Below, piece after piece: positions 1 to 8,195 of a stretch of 64,000 bases of DNA. Each line of letters starts with the position of its first letter. Position 1 is the first letter of the stretch. A program made the position numbers and the translations under genes. The notes below the pieces were generated by a model. That model did no database searches and was not told where the DNA came from. It saw only the letters and a list, made by a program, of their open reading frames with translations. The stretch is taken from positions 115,140 through 179,139 of the forward strand of contig NZ_QUSW01000007.1 in NCBI RefSeq assembly GCF_003852895.1, in the 5' to 3' direction. Origin of the DNA: Rhizobacter terrae (lineage in GTDB: Bacteria > Pseudomonadota > Gammaproteobacteria > Burkholderiales > Burkholderiaceae_C).

Positions 1-289
1 TTTGCAGGATGCCCGCCGCACGGGCGCGCACCTGCGCCACGCGCGAGGCTTCGAGCCGGCCGGGCAATTCGGTCTGCAGGCCCACCTCGTGCGGCGCGGC
101 CACGACCACGCCGACTTCCGGTGGCGGCATGCCGCCGCCCGGGGCGCCGCCGCCGGCCGCCTGGTCCTTGTTGCCGCAGGCGACGAGCAGCGCGGCCGTG
201 CAGGCCAGTGCGATGGTCAAGCGGTGGTTGGAACGGACGCCTGAAAACGACGGCGCCAAAGAAGCATCGGTCTGGCCAGACACAGACAT
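1..289 (-). CDS. RND efflux periplasmic adaptor (HlyD/AcrA family), N-terminal part only
   Basis: Only the first 96 codons are inside the window; the C-terminus lies to the left. The product starts MSVSGQTDAS, has a hydrophobic segment ending in a lipobox (LLVAC-G, Cys near residue 36), a Gly/Pro-rich linker, then PPEVGVVVAAPHEV and TELPGRLEASR. That stretch is the usual first strand and the start of the biotinyl-lipoyl-like domain of AcrA/MexA adaptors. By family it would be a lipid-anchored periplasmic subunit bridging an inner-membrane RND pump and an outer-membrane channel. The partner genes would lie outside the window. The start is the ATG at 289, and the lipoprotein signal supports it. 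Confidence 0.75.
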   Translation of the reverse strand, partial: MSVSGQTDASLAPSFSGVRSNHRLTIALACTAALLVACGNKDQAAGGGAPGGGMPPPEVGVVVAAPHEVGLQTELPGRLEASRVAQVRARAAGILQ

Positions 290-478
290 GCGCAAACCCT
301 CGAGGTGGTCGGCGCCCGGACTTGGCGCCATGGAAAGATTGTTGGTGGACGCGGCTCGCACGCGTCCGAGCGCGCAGACTATCGCAAGGAGATTCTGGTC
401 CGTTCCTCGGGGTCTTTGCCAGTCATCAGTGCGAAATACGGCGCCTGGATGCGATGGCGCCGTGGTTTCATCCAGGTT

Positions 479-880
479 TCAGACAAACCACACGTTGTGC
501 ACGTGCTGCGTGTCCATGTACTCCTTCACCTCGGCGATCCTGCCGTCGCGCACGGTGATGAGCGCGTGGTATTCGTTCTCGTAGACCCGGCCGTTCGCCA
601 GTTCGCCGTAGGAATGCACCTCCAGCGCCACCTTGTCCCCTTCGGCGATGAGGCTGTCCACCGACATGCGCAGGCCGCGAGGCATCTGCGCCGTCATGGC
701 CTTGAACATGCGCGCCATCTCCGGCTTGGTGTGCCAGCCGACGGTGTTGTTGCTGCCGGCCTTGCCCGCGATCCAGAAGCGCGAGTCCTCGGCCATGGTG
801 TCGAGCACGCCGTCGATGTCGTTCGCGTCGAAGCGCTCGTAGAAGCGGCGGGCGACTTGCTTGTTGAGTTCCGTGTTCAT
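479..880 (-). CDS. SnoaL-like / NTF2-fold protein
   Basis: A 133-residue soluble protein (MNTELNKQVARRFYERFDAND...). The pattern of an N-terminal helix with RRFYERFDANDIDGVLDTMAEDSRFWI, then strands ending in ALITVRDGRIAEVKEYMDTQHV, is typical of the SnoaL-like/NTF2 cone fold. These small domains bind or isomerise hydrophobic substrates, and the substrate cannot be read from sequence. I chose the ATG at 880 because an AAGG lies about nine bases upstream; a GTG three codons earlier (889) is the alternative. It stands alone, so no function is suggested by its neighbours. Confidence 0.75.
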   Translation of the reverse strand: MNTELNKQVARRFYERFDANDIDGVLDTMAEDSRFWIAGKAGSNNTVGWHTKPEMARMFKAMTAQMPRGLRMSVDSLIAEGDKVALEVHSYGELANGRVYENEYHALITVRDGRIAEVKEYMDTQHVHNVWFV

Positions 881-958
881 CGAATGCACCTTTCCAGTCA
901 GTTTTCAAAGGGAGGGTGGTCCCATTGAAATTGCTAGAGCGCACTCGATGTCAAGCGC

Positions 959-1438
959 TCATTTCGGCTCGAAGCGGCTGACCAGCATCAGCGGCATGTT
1001 GCGGGCACGGTCCGTTCCCACGCCATAGGCCAGGAAGTCGGCATACACCTCGATCGCGCCGCCGGGCCTGGCGTCGGTGTTCAGGTCGGCCACGAGCACG
1101 TCCTGCACCCAGGCGGTGAGGTCGTGGCCGCCGTCGGACCTCAGGCGGATGCAGTGCTCCACCGGCGCCTTCTGCAGGAAGTCCGGCTGGCCCATCGCCT
1201 CGAGGATGGCCTGCAGCGCCTGCGTGTTGCACCTGGCCGGCGCTTCCACGAGCTTGGCAACGAAGCGAACGTGCCGCGGCTGCACCAGCGTGATGCCGGG
1301 CTCTTCGTCCTTGGTGGCCTTGTCGAACTGGGCGAAGACCTCGTCCAGCTGGATGGCGTCGTGCGTGGGCGCCTCCTGCGCGAAGCAGGGCGCGACGGCG
1401 AACCAGGCGGCCAGGGCAGCGACGAAGGGGCGGAACAT
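959..1438 (-). CDS. Hypothetical secreted protein
   Basis: A 159-residue product beginning MFRPFVAALAAWFAVAPCFA, a clear Sec signal peptide with likely cleavage after CFA. The frame remains open upstream, but the signal peptide fixes the start at the ATG at 1438. The mature part is mixed alpha/beta with two or three cysteines (ARCNTQALQAI, EHCIRLR) that could form a disulfide. I recognise no family. It is divergent from the XRE-cupin gene at 1575, so the 1439-1574 gap serves two promoters. Confidence 0.6.
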   Translation of the reverse strand: MFRPFVAALAAWFAVAPCFAQEAPTHDAIQLDEVFAQFDKATKDEEPGITLVQPRHVRFVAKLVEAPARCNTQALQAILEAMGQPDFLQKAPVEHCIRLRSDGGHDLTAWVQDVLVADLNTDARPGGAIEVYADFLAYGVGTDRARNMPLMLVSRFEPK

Positions 1439-1547
1439 GAAGCAAGCGTAGGCCGATCGGCGGGGTGGGCTCAATGGCCGATGCGGCCCAAACCATGGCA
1501 AAGGGGGCCACGCCGGCGGGCGCACTCCGCACGTTAATCTCCTTTGG

Positions 1548-1574
1548 TGGAGGAATTTCTCTTATAGTGGACGA
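1548..1574 (+). promoter_or_regulatory. Predicted autoregulatory operator and -10 of the XRE-cupin gene
   Basis: Two copies of TGGANGA (TGGAGGA at 1548-1554, TGGACGA at 1568-1574) lie 20 bp apart, one abutting the ATG at 1575. Between them is TATAGT, a good -10 hexamer at 1563-1568. With the -10 only about seven bases before the start codon, the transcript would be leaderless or nearly so. The same architecture recurs at 47638-47666 before a paralogous gene, which argues that it is functional. Confidence 0.5.
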
Positions 1575-2159
1575 ATGGACATCGAAGCCGTCATCGCCCA
1601 GCGCCTGAAGACCTTGCGGACCGAGCGGGGCTGGTCGCTGGACGAACTGGCCCAGCACTCCGGCGTGAGCCGCGCCATGATTTCCCGCATCGAGCGGCAG
1701 GAAGCCAGCCCCACGGCAGGCTTGTTGTCCAAGCTGGCCGATGCGCTGGCGGTGACGCTGTCGGGCCTGATGAGCGGGCCGCAGGCGCCGCGGCATCAGG
1801 TCAGCCGGCGCGATGCGCAGCCGCAGTGGCGCGACCCGCAGACCGGCTACCTGCGCCGGCTGGTCTCACCAGCCGGCGGCGAACACGACACCGACATCGT
1901 TGCCATCGACCTGCCGGCCGGCGCCAAGGTGCGCTACGACGCGCACACCGCGCCCTATGAACAGCAGGTTCTGCTGCTTCAAGGGCGGTTGCGCCTGACG
2001 GTGGGCGGCGAGGCACTGGAACTGAACCCTGGCGACTGCACCCGCATGCCGCTGGATGCCGACCACATCTTCGAGAACCCCGGCCAGGGCACCGCGCACT
2101 ACCTCGTCGTCGTGCGCAAGGCCCATTCGCCGCATCACCCGCCTGGAGTGCCCCGATGA
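1575..2159 (+). CDS. XRE-family regulator with C-terminal cupin
   Basis: A 194-residue protein. Residues about 8-62 form a helix-turn-helix of the XRE/Cro type (LKTLRTERGWSLDELAQHSGVSRAMISRIERQEASP). Residues about 105-180 are a cupin barrel (VRYDAHTAPYEQQVLLLQGRLRLTVGGEALELNPGD). This architecture (ClgR/SutR-like) usually senses a small metabolite through the cupin. The stop overlaps the GNAT gene start by four bases (ATGA), so the two are co-translated and the regulator probably controls the acetyltransferase. A near-copy of the pair lies at 47667-48781. Confidence 0.88.
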   Translation: MDIEAVIAQRLKTLRTERGWSLDELAQHSGVSRAMISRIERQEASPTAGLLSKLADALAVTLSGLMSGPQAPRHQVSRRDAQPQWRDPQTGYLRRLVSPAGGEHDTDIVAIDLPAGAKVRYDAHTAPYEQQVLLLQGRLRLTVGGEALELNPGDCTRMPLDADHIFENPGQGTAHYLVVVRKAHSPHHPPGVPR

Positions 2160-2623
2160 ACCCTGCCCCGCGCATCGCGCCCGAACGCGCCGACCAGCCC
2201 GACGTGGTCGCGCTGATCGAAGCGCTGGATGCCTACCAGAAGCCCATGTACCCGGCGGAGAGCCACCATGGCGTGGACATCGCCACGCTGATGCAGCCCA
2301 ACGTGCTGTTCGTGGTGGCGCGCGATGAACACGGCAGCGCCGTCGGCTGTGCCGGACTGATGCTGGCCGACGGCTACGGCGAGATCAAGCGCATGTACGT
2401 GGACCCGGCGAGCCGCGGTCGCGGACTGGGCCGGGCCTTGCTGGATGCGTTGGAGGCCATGGCCTTGGCGCGCGGCTGCACGCTGCTGCGCCTGGAGACC
2501 GGCCCCAAGCAGCCCGAGGCACTGCGCACCTACGAGCGCCAGGGCTTCGTGCGGCGGGGGCCGTTCGCCGACTACTGGGACGACCCGCACAGCGTCTTCA
2601 TGGAGAAGGCGCTGGTCGGGTAG
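2156..2623 (+). CDS. GNAT-family N-acetyltransferase
   Basis: A 155-residue protein with the GNAT core. The acetyl-CoA binding loop is in VDPASRGRGLGRALLDALEAMA (the R-G-R-G-L-G turn), followed by the typical C-terminal ALRTYERQGFVRRGPFADYWDDPHSVFMEK. Proteins of this shape acetylate an amino group on a small molecule or a protein N-terminus; the acceptor is unknown. It overlaps the preceding XRE-cupin gene by ATGA and ends 12 bases before the convergent metallo-hydrolase gene. Confidence 0.85.
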   Translation: MNPAPRIAPERADQPDVVALIEALDAYQKPMYPAESHHGVDIATLMQPNVLFVVARDEHGSAVGCAGLMLADGYGEIKRMYVDPASRGRGLGRALLDALEAMALARGCTLLRLETGPKQPEALRTYERQGFVRRGPFADYWDDPHSVFMEKALVG

Positions 2624-2635
2624 TCCCGGCTGGCC

Positions 2636-3589
2636 TTACTTCACCGGCGCGTAGTCCACCGGCACGTAGCTGTAGCCCTTGCCCTCGCGGAGCAGGTGGC
2701 CGATGCCCGGGAAGGGCAGGTGCGCCACGCCCACCAGGTAGCCCTGCTTGGCAGCTTCGGCGAAGGCCTTCTTGCGCTCCTTCGCTGCGGACTTGGAGTC
2801 GCTGTCGAACTGGATGGTCACCTCAGGCCGCTGGAACTGCACCGCGGGCACGTGCATCAGGTCGCCCCACAGCACGAGCTTCTGGCCCTGAGACTCCACC
2901 GTGTAGACCGTGTGGCCCGCGGTGTGGCCGTAGGTGCTCACCGCCTTGACGCCCGGCACGAGATCGGTGTTGCCGGTGAAGGACTTGAACTTGCCGGCCG
3001 CGACGTACGGGTTCAGCGAGGCCTGGGCGCCCTTGAAGAAGCCCTTCATCGCCTCGGGCGCCTTGTCCAGGTTGGCCTGGCTCAGCCAGAAGTCGGCGTC
3101 ATGCTGGTCGGCGCGCACGACGGCGTTCGGGAACGCCAGCTTGTCGCCGCTCATCAGGCCGCCCACGTGGTCGAAGTGCATGTGGGTGATGTAGATCTCG
3201 TCCACCTGCTCGGGCTGGTAGCCCGCGGCCTTCAGGTTGTTGACGATGCCGCCCAGCGTCGGGCCGCCGAGTGCGCCCGTGCCGGTGTCGATGAGCACCA
3301 GCTTGCTGCCGGTGTTCACCAGGAAGGCATTCACCGAGGTCGGCACCGGCTCCTTCTGGAAGCGCTGCGCGAGCATCTTCGTGACGTCATCCTTCTTGAC
3401 GTTGGTGAGCAGCTCGGTGGGCTTGAGGTCGATGGCGCCATCGAACAGCGCGGTGACCTCGAAGTCGCCGAGCATCATGCGGTAGTAACCGGGCGCCTGG
3501 GTCTTGACCATCGGGGCTTCGGCGTGGGCAGCGTGCGCGAACGCCAGGGCGCCGGCCAGGGCCAGCAGCCCATGATTGATGCGGTTCAT
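2636..3589 (-). CDS. Exported metallo-beta-lactamase-fold hydrolase
   Basis: A 317-residue protein with a Sec signal peptide (cleavage near residue 24, AAHA-EAP). The metal motif HMHFDH is at about residues 136-141, preceded by the strand LVLIDTGTGAL and followed by YGHTAGHTVY and a C-terminal His-rich VAHLPFPGIGHL. This fits the MBL superfamily branch of periplasmic lactonase- or glyoxalase-II-like enzymes rather than a true beta-lactamase, but substrate is not readable. It is a single gene; its promoter would lie in 3590-3687. Confidence 0.85.
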   Translation of the reverse strand: MNRINHGLLALAGALAFAHAAHAEAPMVKTQAPGYYRMMLGDFEVTALFDGAIDLKPTELLTNVKKDDVTKMLAQRFQKEPVPTSVNAFLVNTGSKLVLIDTGTGALGGPTLGGIVNNLKAAGYQPEQVDEIYITHMHFDHVGGLMSGDKLAFPNAVVRADQHDADFWLSQANLDKAPEAMKGFFKGAQASLNPYVAAGKFKSFTGNTDLVPGVKAVSTYGHTAGHTVYTVESQGQKLVLWGDLMHVPAVQFQRPEVTIQFDSDSKSAAKERKKAFAEAAKQGYLVGVAHLPFPGIGHLLREGKGYSYVPVDYAPVK

Positions 3590-3687
3590 TGGGATTCCTC
3601 CAGGGACTGTTGCGTGACTGTTGCGTTTGTGAGCGGCGCGAAGAATAGGGGCGGAGGGTTTCCCCTTGTCTCGGTAGGGGCGGGGTG

Positions 3688-4269
3688 TCAGACCCCGGCC
3701 TTGGCCAGCACCACCACCGACACGCCGCGTGCCGGCGCCACGCCGTCGCCGTTCTGGTACGAGTGCGGCAGGTTGCCCGGGAAGGCCAGCACGTCGCCGG
3801 TGTTCAGCGCGTAGCGTTCGCCGGCCACCATCAGGTTCACGCGACCGTCGATGCAGGTGAAGAACTCGCGCGTGCCCGGCAGGTGCGGCGTGCCGCCCAT
3901 CACCGCGCCGGGGGCGAAGTCCATCACTTCCATCATCTCGTCGGGCACGGGCTCGGGGACCAGCGGCCGGATGGTGACGCCGCGGCCCTTGGTGTGCGTG
4001 GCGACCTCGTCGGCATTCCAGCGGCGGACCATGGCGCGCGGCGAGGCGAGCAGCTCATCGATGGGCACGCCCAGGGCGCCGGCCACCTTGACCAGCACAG
4101 ACAGCGACGGGTTGCCCTCGCCCGATTCCAGGTTGGCGATGGTGGAGCGTGGCACCGCCGCGGCCTTGGCCAGGCCGTCCTGCGTGAGCGAGCGGGTGTG
4201 GCGCAGGCTCACCAGGTTGCGGGCGAGGTGGGCGGCGGTCTTGTTGTCGGTGGATTCGGAATCGGCCAT
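3688..4269 (-). CDS. XRE-family regulator with cupin domain
   Basis: A 193-residue protein: helix-turn-helix at about residues 14-70 (LVSLRHTRSLTQDGLAKAAAVPRSTIANLESGEGNPSLSVL) and a cupin at about 110-185 (GGTPHLPGTREFFTCIDGRVNLMVAGERYALNTGDVLAFPGN). The frame stays open upstream; I set the start at the ATG at 4269, just before the first helix. It is divergent from the SDR gene at 4397 across a 127-bp gap, the usual position for a regulator of that operon. No TGGANGA operator like that of the other two XRE-cupin genes is seen here. Confidence 0.85.
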   Translation of the reverse strand: MADSESTDNKTAAHLARNLVSLRHTRSLTQDGLAKAAAVPRSTIANLESGEGNPSLSVLVKVAGALGVPIDELLASPRAMVRRWNADEVATHTKGRGVTIRPLVPEPVPDEMMEVMDFAPGAVMGGTPHLPGTREFFTCIDGRVNLMVAGERYALNTGDVLAFPGNLPHSYQNGDGVAPARGVSVVVLAKAGV

Positions 4270-4396
4270 GGCGCGGATTCTGCGCTGGGCGTGTCCGCCA
4301 CGCCAACCTTCTGCCAATCCGCTGGACAAGCGCCTCGCCGCGCAAGGAGCCGATCTCCATCATCACCCCATCGCAGTCAAAGACATCGGAGATCAC

Positions 4397-5098
4397 ATGA
4401 ACACCCTCAAGAACCTTCGCGTGGCCGTCACCGGCGGCACTTCGGGACTGGGCCTCGCCCTCGTCGAGGCGCTGCACAAACAAGGCGCCAAGGTCGCCTT
4501 CATCGCCCGCGATGCGCGGCGCGTGGGGGCGCTGGCCTCGCGCCTGCCGGGCACCCACGGCATCGTCGGCGACGTGTCGTGGAAGCTCACCACGCACGCG
4601 CTGGCCATCCAGGTCAACTCGGCGCTGGGCGGGCTGGACGTGCTCATCCACAACGCCTCCAGCCTCGGCCCCGTGCCACTCGCACCGCTGGCCGACACCG
4701 AGTGCGAGGACTTCGAGGCCGCGCTCGCGGCCAACGTGGTCGGGCCGTTCCGGCTCACCAAGGCCTTGCTCGGCTCGCTCGCGTCGTCGGCCCGTGAAGG
4801 CCGCACGGCGCTGGTGGTGAACATCACGAGCGATGCCGCCGTGTCGGCCTACCCGAACTGGGGTGCCTACGGCGCGAGCAAGGCCGCGTTGGCGCACATG
4901 AGCCGCATCTGGGACGAGGAACTGCGTGAGCACGGCGTGCGCGTGATCGCCCACGACCCCGGCGACATGGACACGCCCATGCATGCCCTGGCCCTGCCCG
5001 ACGCGGACCCCGCCACGCTCAAGCGGCCGGCGATGTCGGCCGAGGAACTGATCGAACGCATCCGCCACATCGTGGCGAAGGAGGAGGTGACCGTATGA
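4397..5098 (+). CDS. Short-chain dehydrogenase/reductase
   Basis: A 233-residue classical SDR. The nucleotide-binding motif TGGTSGLG is at residues 12-19 and HNAS (variant of NNAG) at 85-88. The catalytic Ser is in NITS (142-145), with Tyr158 and Lys162 in the YGASK motif. Substrate is unknown. The stop codon overlaps the ATG of the QueA-like gene (ATGA), so the two are translationally coupled. An XRE-cupin regulator is divergent upstream. The long open frame before 4397 is the antisense shadow of that regulator. Confidence 0.88.
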   Translation: MNTLKNLRVAVTGGTSGLGLALVEALHKQGAKVAFIARDARRVGALASRLPGTHGIVGDVSWKLTTHALAIQVNSALGGLDVLIHNASSLGPVPLAPLADTECEDFEAALAANVVGPFRLTKALLGSLASSAREGRTALVVNITSDAAVSAYPNWGAYGASKAALAHMSRIWDEELREHGVRVIAHDPGDMDTPMHALALPDADPATLKRPAMSAEELIERIRHIVAKEEVTV

Positions 5099-6153
5099 AA
5101 GCCGCCCATGTGCCCAGCCAGCGTCCGCGCGACGCGAAGCTGTTGGTGGTGGATTCGCAAGGTGGATTGCGGCATGCGCCGCGGGCCGAGCTGGCCGGGT
5201 TCCTGCAACCCGGCGACGTGCTCGTGGCCAACGATGCCGCCACCTTGCCGGCGAGCCTGAGCGGCCTGCATGCGCGCACGGGTCAATCGATCGAGGTTCG
5301 CCTGGCCGGCCGCCGATCGCTCGCGGTCGACGACGTGCGCGAGTTCACCGCCATCGTGTTCGGCGCGGGGGACTTCCACACCCGCACCGAAGACCGCGCG
5401 TTGCCACCCGAGCTTCGCGCGGGCGACGTGCTTCGCCTGGGGCCCTTGACCGCCACCGTGCTGCGGCTGCTGGACCATCCGCGCCTCATCGCCTTGCGCT
5501 TCGAGGGCGTGGTGGACGACATCTGGGCCGGCATCGCGCGGCACGGCAAACCCATCCAGTACGCGCACGTCGGAGAGCCGCTGGCACTGTGGGATGTGTG
5601 GACCCGTGTGGCCGCATTGCCCGTGGCCTTCGAGCCGCCGTCGGCCGGCTTCGTGATCGACTGGCGCCTTCTGTCGGCACTGAAGGCACGCGGCGTGGTG
5701 TTCGCCACGCTTACGCATGCGGCCGGCATTTCGTCGACGGGCGACGAGGTGCTCGACCGGCGGCTGCCGCTGGACGAGCCCTATCACCTGCCGGCGGCCA
5801 CGGTGCGCGCGGTGACTCAGGCGAGGCAGCGTGGCGGGCGTGTGATCGCGCTGGGCACGACGGTCGCCCGCGCGCTGGAGCACGCGGCCTCACGGCCCGG
5901 CGGCTTGCGTGCGGGCGAAGGCCTGGCGGATCAGCGGCTGGGGCCGCAGACCCAGCTGCGCGTGGTCGACGGCATCGTGAGCGGCACGCACGAACCAGGC
6001 ACCAGCCACTTCGAACTGCTGCGGGCGTTCACGAGCGATGCGGTGCTGTACCGCGCCACCGATGCGCTGGAGCGCCAGGGCTACCTGACGCATGAGTTCG
6101 GCGACTCGGTGCTGATCGAGCGTGAGCCTGCCAAGGTGGCGTTGGCGGCATGA
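5095..6153 (+). CDS. QueA-like S-adenosylmethionine:tRNA ribosyltransferase-isomerase family protein
   Basis: A 352-residue protein with the outline of QueA. The N-terminus reads DAKLLVVDSQGGLRHAPRAELAGFLQPGDVLVANDAATLPASL where QueA has its ...PGDLLV-NDTRVIPARL block. Also present are FEPPSAGFVIDWRLLSALKARGV, RVIALGTTVARALEHA, GTHEPGTSHFELLRAF and the final YLTHEFGDSVLIE. In QueA this fold transfers the ribosyl group of SAM to 7-aminomethyl-7-deazaguanine in tRNA. The conserved NDTR element is changed to NDAA and no tgt, yajC or secD gene is nearby. I therefore take it as a divergent paralogue with unknown substrate, coupled to the SDR by an ATGA overlap. Confidence 0.75.
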   Translation: MKAAHVPSQRPRDAKLLVVDSQGGLRHAPRAELAGFLQPGDVLVANDAATLPASLSGLHARTGQSIEVRLAGRRSLAVDDVREFTAIVFGAGDFHTRTEDRALPPELRAGDVLRLGPLTATVLRLLDHPRLIALRFEGVVDDIWAGIARHGKPIQYAHVGEPLALWDVWTRVAALPVAFEPPSAGFVIDWRLLSALKARGVVFATLTHAAGISSTGDEVLDRRLPLDEPYHLPAATVRAVTQARQRGGRVIALGTTVARALEHAASRPGGLRAGEGLADQRLGPQTQLRVVDGIVSGTHEPGTSHFELLRAFTSDAVLYRATDALERQGYLTHEFGDSVLIEREPAKVALAA

Positions 6154-6196
6154 TCCGAGGGTGTCACGCTTGCCTCGTCGCGTGTTCGCCCGGAGG

Positions 6197-7294
6197 CTAT
6201 GGAACCGCAAGCTCCGCGATTTGACCGGCTCCGAACGCCACCAGGGAGTTCCGCGCCGGGTGAAGCAGGCGCGCAGTGAAGCCGGGCAACTCGGCCAGCT
6301 GGGTGCGGGACGCGATGTCCCACACGGTGGTTCCGGTCGGTGTCGCAGCGTACAGGCGTGTGCCATCGCTGAACAGTTCGAGGACGCCGCCTGCATGGAC
6401 TTCCATCGGCCAGCGCTCGCCCGGCGAGCGTTTGTCTTGCGTCACGTCGATGATGCGCACGCCAGGCCCCTGGCCCGCTTCCGAGAATTCTTCTTCGTCC
6501 CAATCGGCCAGTCCCCAAAGCGCCAGATGTTGTTCGTTGATCCAGCAGGCGGGAATGGTCCAGTCGTCACGATAGATGAGTTCGACGATTGAGGCGCCGT
6601 CTTCGCTCTCCCACGGATTCGAACCCAGCCAGTCCTGCACCGACCAGACTCGAGGTATTGCAACCGGCTGCCAGACCCAGCCGTCATCGAACAAGCGGGT
6701 TCCTTTCGGGCTAAGTCGAAGACGCCCATGGAAATAGTCGAGGTAGTGCTCAGGCCGGCCGCTGGTGGATGACCAAGGAGCGATGTGGCGATCCGTCAGC
6801 GATCGGCCGGTTGCCGGGTCGGCTACATCGAGTCGATTCCAGTCGCTGCGGTGGATGAAGACGTTGCGCTCCTCGAAGCGGGCAAAGCATGCACTGAAAG
6901 GCACGGTGTCTTCGTGGTAGTTCCCGCCGTCCAAGCGCATGGTGACCGTTCCGGAACCGAGATCGACGACCGTTCCGTGGCGGCCGTGATCCGTGACGAC
7001 GGCTGCGTATTGCCCATCCAGGGAGGCGTGCAATCGATGTGCGGGTGCACCGAAGTGGCTGCCGTCGTGGGCAGCCGTGAGCTCATGCAGTTCGACGGTG
7101 CACAGGCACGCCACAGTTCCGGCCTCGACGTTGATGCCCGTCAGAGCACCGTCGGCGGTCAACACGAGCAGGTGGCCGTGTCTTGCCTGGATGGCGCAGG
7201 CATCCAGGATGGGGGCGCCGGTCCAGGTGACCGATCGCATGGGAAGTGCGAGCCCGTCGCGAACCTGAAGATGGCTTTGATGGATGGCGAGCAA
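6197..7294 (-). CDS. Hypothetical protein, probable beta-propeller
   Basis: About 350-365 residues, cytoplasmic by appearance (no signal peptide). The sequence alternates short strands and turns (GHLLVLTADGALTGINVEAGTVACL, GTVVDLGSGTVTMRLDGG, DGTRLYAATPTGTTVWDIASRTQLAELPG), as in WD40-like or quinoprotein beta-propellers. No catalytic motif is visible. The start is uncertain: I give the TTG at 7294, because propeller-like sequence begins there, but the first in-frame ATG is at 7240. It follows the esterase gene by about 60 bases on the same strand and could be the last gene of the LysR-esterase unit. Confidence 0.55.
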   Translation of the reverse strand: MLAIHQSHLQVRDGLALPMRSVTWTGAPILDACAIQARHGHLLVLTADGALTGINVEAGTVACLCTVELHELTAAHDGSHFGAPAHRLHASLDGQYAAVVTDHGRHGTVVDLGSGTVTMRLDGGNYHEDTVPFSACFARFEERNVFIHRSDWNRLDVADPATGRSLTDRHIAPWSSTSGRPEHYLDYFHGRLRLSPKGTRLFDDGWVWQPVAIPRVWSVQDWLGSNPWESEDGASIVELIYRDDWTIPACWINEQHLALWGLADWDEEEFSEAGQGPGVRIIDVTQDKRSPGERWPMEVHAGGVLELFSDGTRLYAATPTGTTVWDIASRTQLAELPGFTARLLHPARNSLVAFGAGQIAELAVP

Positions 7295-7355
7295 GAGGTG
7301 CCCTTTGATGAGTTTGACTGGTTCGATGCGGCAAGCCCTGGCGGCCTGACACCAC

Positions 7356-8195
7356 TCACGCAATCGCAATCGCAAACGCGATCGCGTCGGCGAATGCCGC
7401 AGGGATGATGCCGGTGTGGCTGCCCGGGTAGGACTGCTGCTGCATGTCGAGGCGAGCGTAGTGGCGTCCTTGGAGTACCTGGATGAAGCTGACATTGGCC
7501 TCGATGTTGCCCCCGGTGGCATAGGACATGTGCAGCCGGACGGGCAGTTCGGTGTACACCGTGGCATAGGCCTGATCCCAGGCGGAGACCGTGGAGGGCA
7601 TGCAGCCGATGGAGGCGTCGCTGGACAGGTAGGCGCTGAAGTGATGGTCGGCCGGTGCCTGCGCGAAGAGCGCGTACAGCACGAAGCTGCCGCCATGCGA
7701 GTGGCCCAGCAGGACGCGCCGCGCCGGATCGCCGCCGATGGTGGTCTCGACGTAAGGCGTCAGTTCCCGGCGGATGAAATCGAGAAACGCCACCTCGCCG
7801 CCGCCATTGGGCGTGCAGAGGTTGACCGGCACGTAGTCGGTGTTGCGCAGTGCCCTCGAATTGCCGATGCCGACGATGATGGCGTGGGCGTGGCTCGATT
7901 CGGCGATGTCGACCAGGATGTCGAACCAGGTGTCGCCATCCAGCGCGTACACGACCGGCAACCCGCTGCGCGGCCCGGCGCTGGCGGGCGGCAGGTAGAT
8001 GTTCAGCGGGTAGGTGTTGCCGTTGATGTTCGAGGTGATGCTTCGGGTGTCGAGCGAGCCCTGCATCGGCGGGGGCGGCGGCCCGCCTCCTCCTCCGCCG
8101 CAGCCGCCCAGCGCCACGCCCAAGAGTGCCAGGCCGGCTCGTTGCAACATGGCGCGCCTGCCTAATGCAGGAACCGTTCGATCAAGTGATGTCAT
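7356..8195 (-). CDS. Lipoprotein alpha/beta hydrolase (esterase-D/enterochelin-esterase-like)
   Basis: A 279-residue product with an N-terminal twin-Arg-like charged stretch, a hydrophobic segment and a lipobox Cys followed by a Gly run and a Pro run (GCGGGGGGPPPPP), a flexible tether. The nucleophile elbow is GHSHGG; upstream is PVVYALDGDTWFDILVDIAES, as in the putative esterase (PF00756) family. A likely acid/His pair lies in the C-terminal third (PGSHTG). It would act on esters in the periplasm or outer membrane. The ATG at 8195 overlaps the LysR stop (ATGA), which fixes the start and shows co-transcription. Confidence 0.8.
   Translation of the reverse strand: MTSLDRTVPALGRRAMLQRAGLALLGVALGGCGGGGGGPPPPPMQGSLDTRSITSNINGNTYPLNIYLPPASAGPRSGLPVVYALDGDTWFDILVDIAESSHAHAIIVGIGNSRALRNTDYVPVNLCTPNGGGEVAFLDFIRRELTPYVETTIGGDPARRVLLGHSHGGSFVLYALFAQAPADHHFSAYLSSDASIGCMPSTVSAWDQAYATVYTELPVRLHMSYATGGNIEANVSFIQVLQGRHYARLDMQQQSYPGSHTGIIPAAFADAIAFAIAIA

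Noticed and set aside
290..478. Gene-free stretch left of the SnoaL-like gene
   Set aside because: Examined on both strands; no protein-like frame, RNA or strong inverted repeat could be supported.
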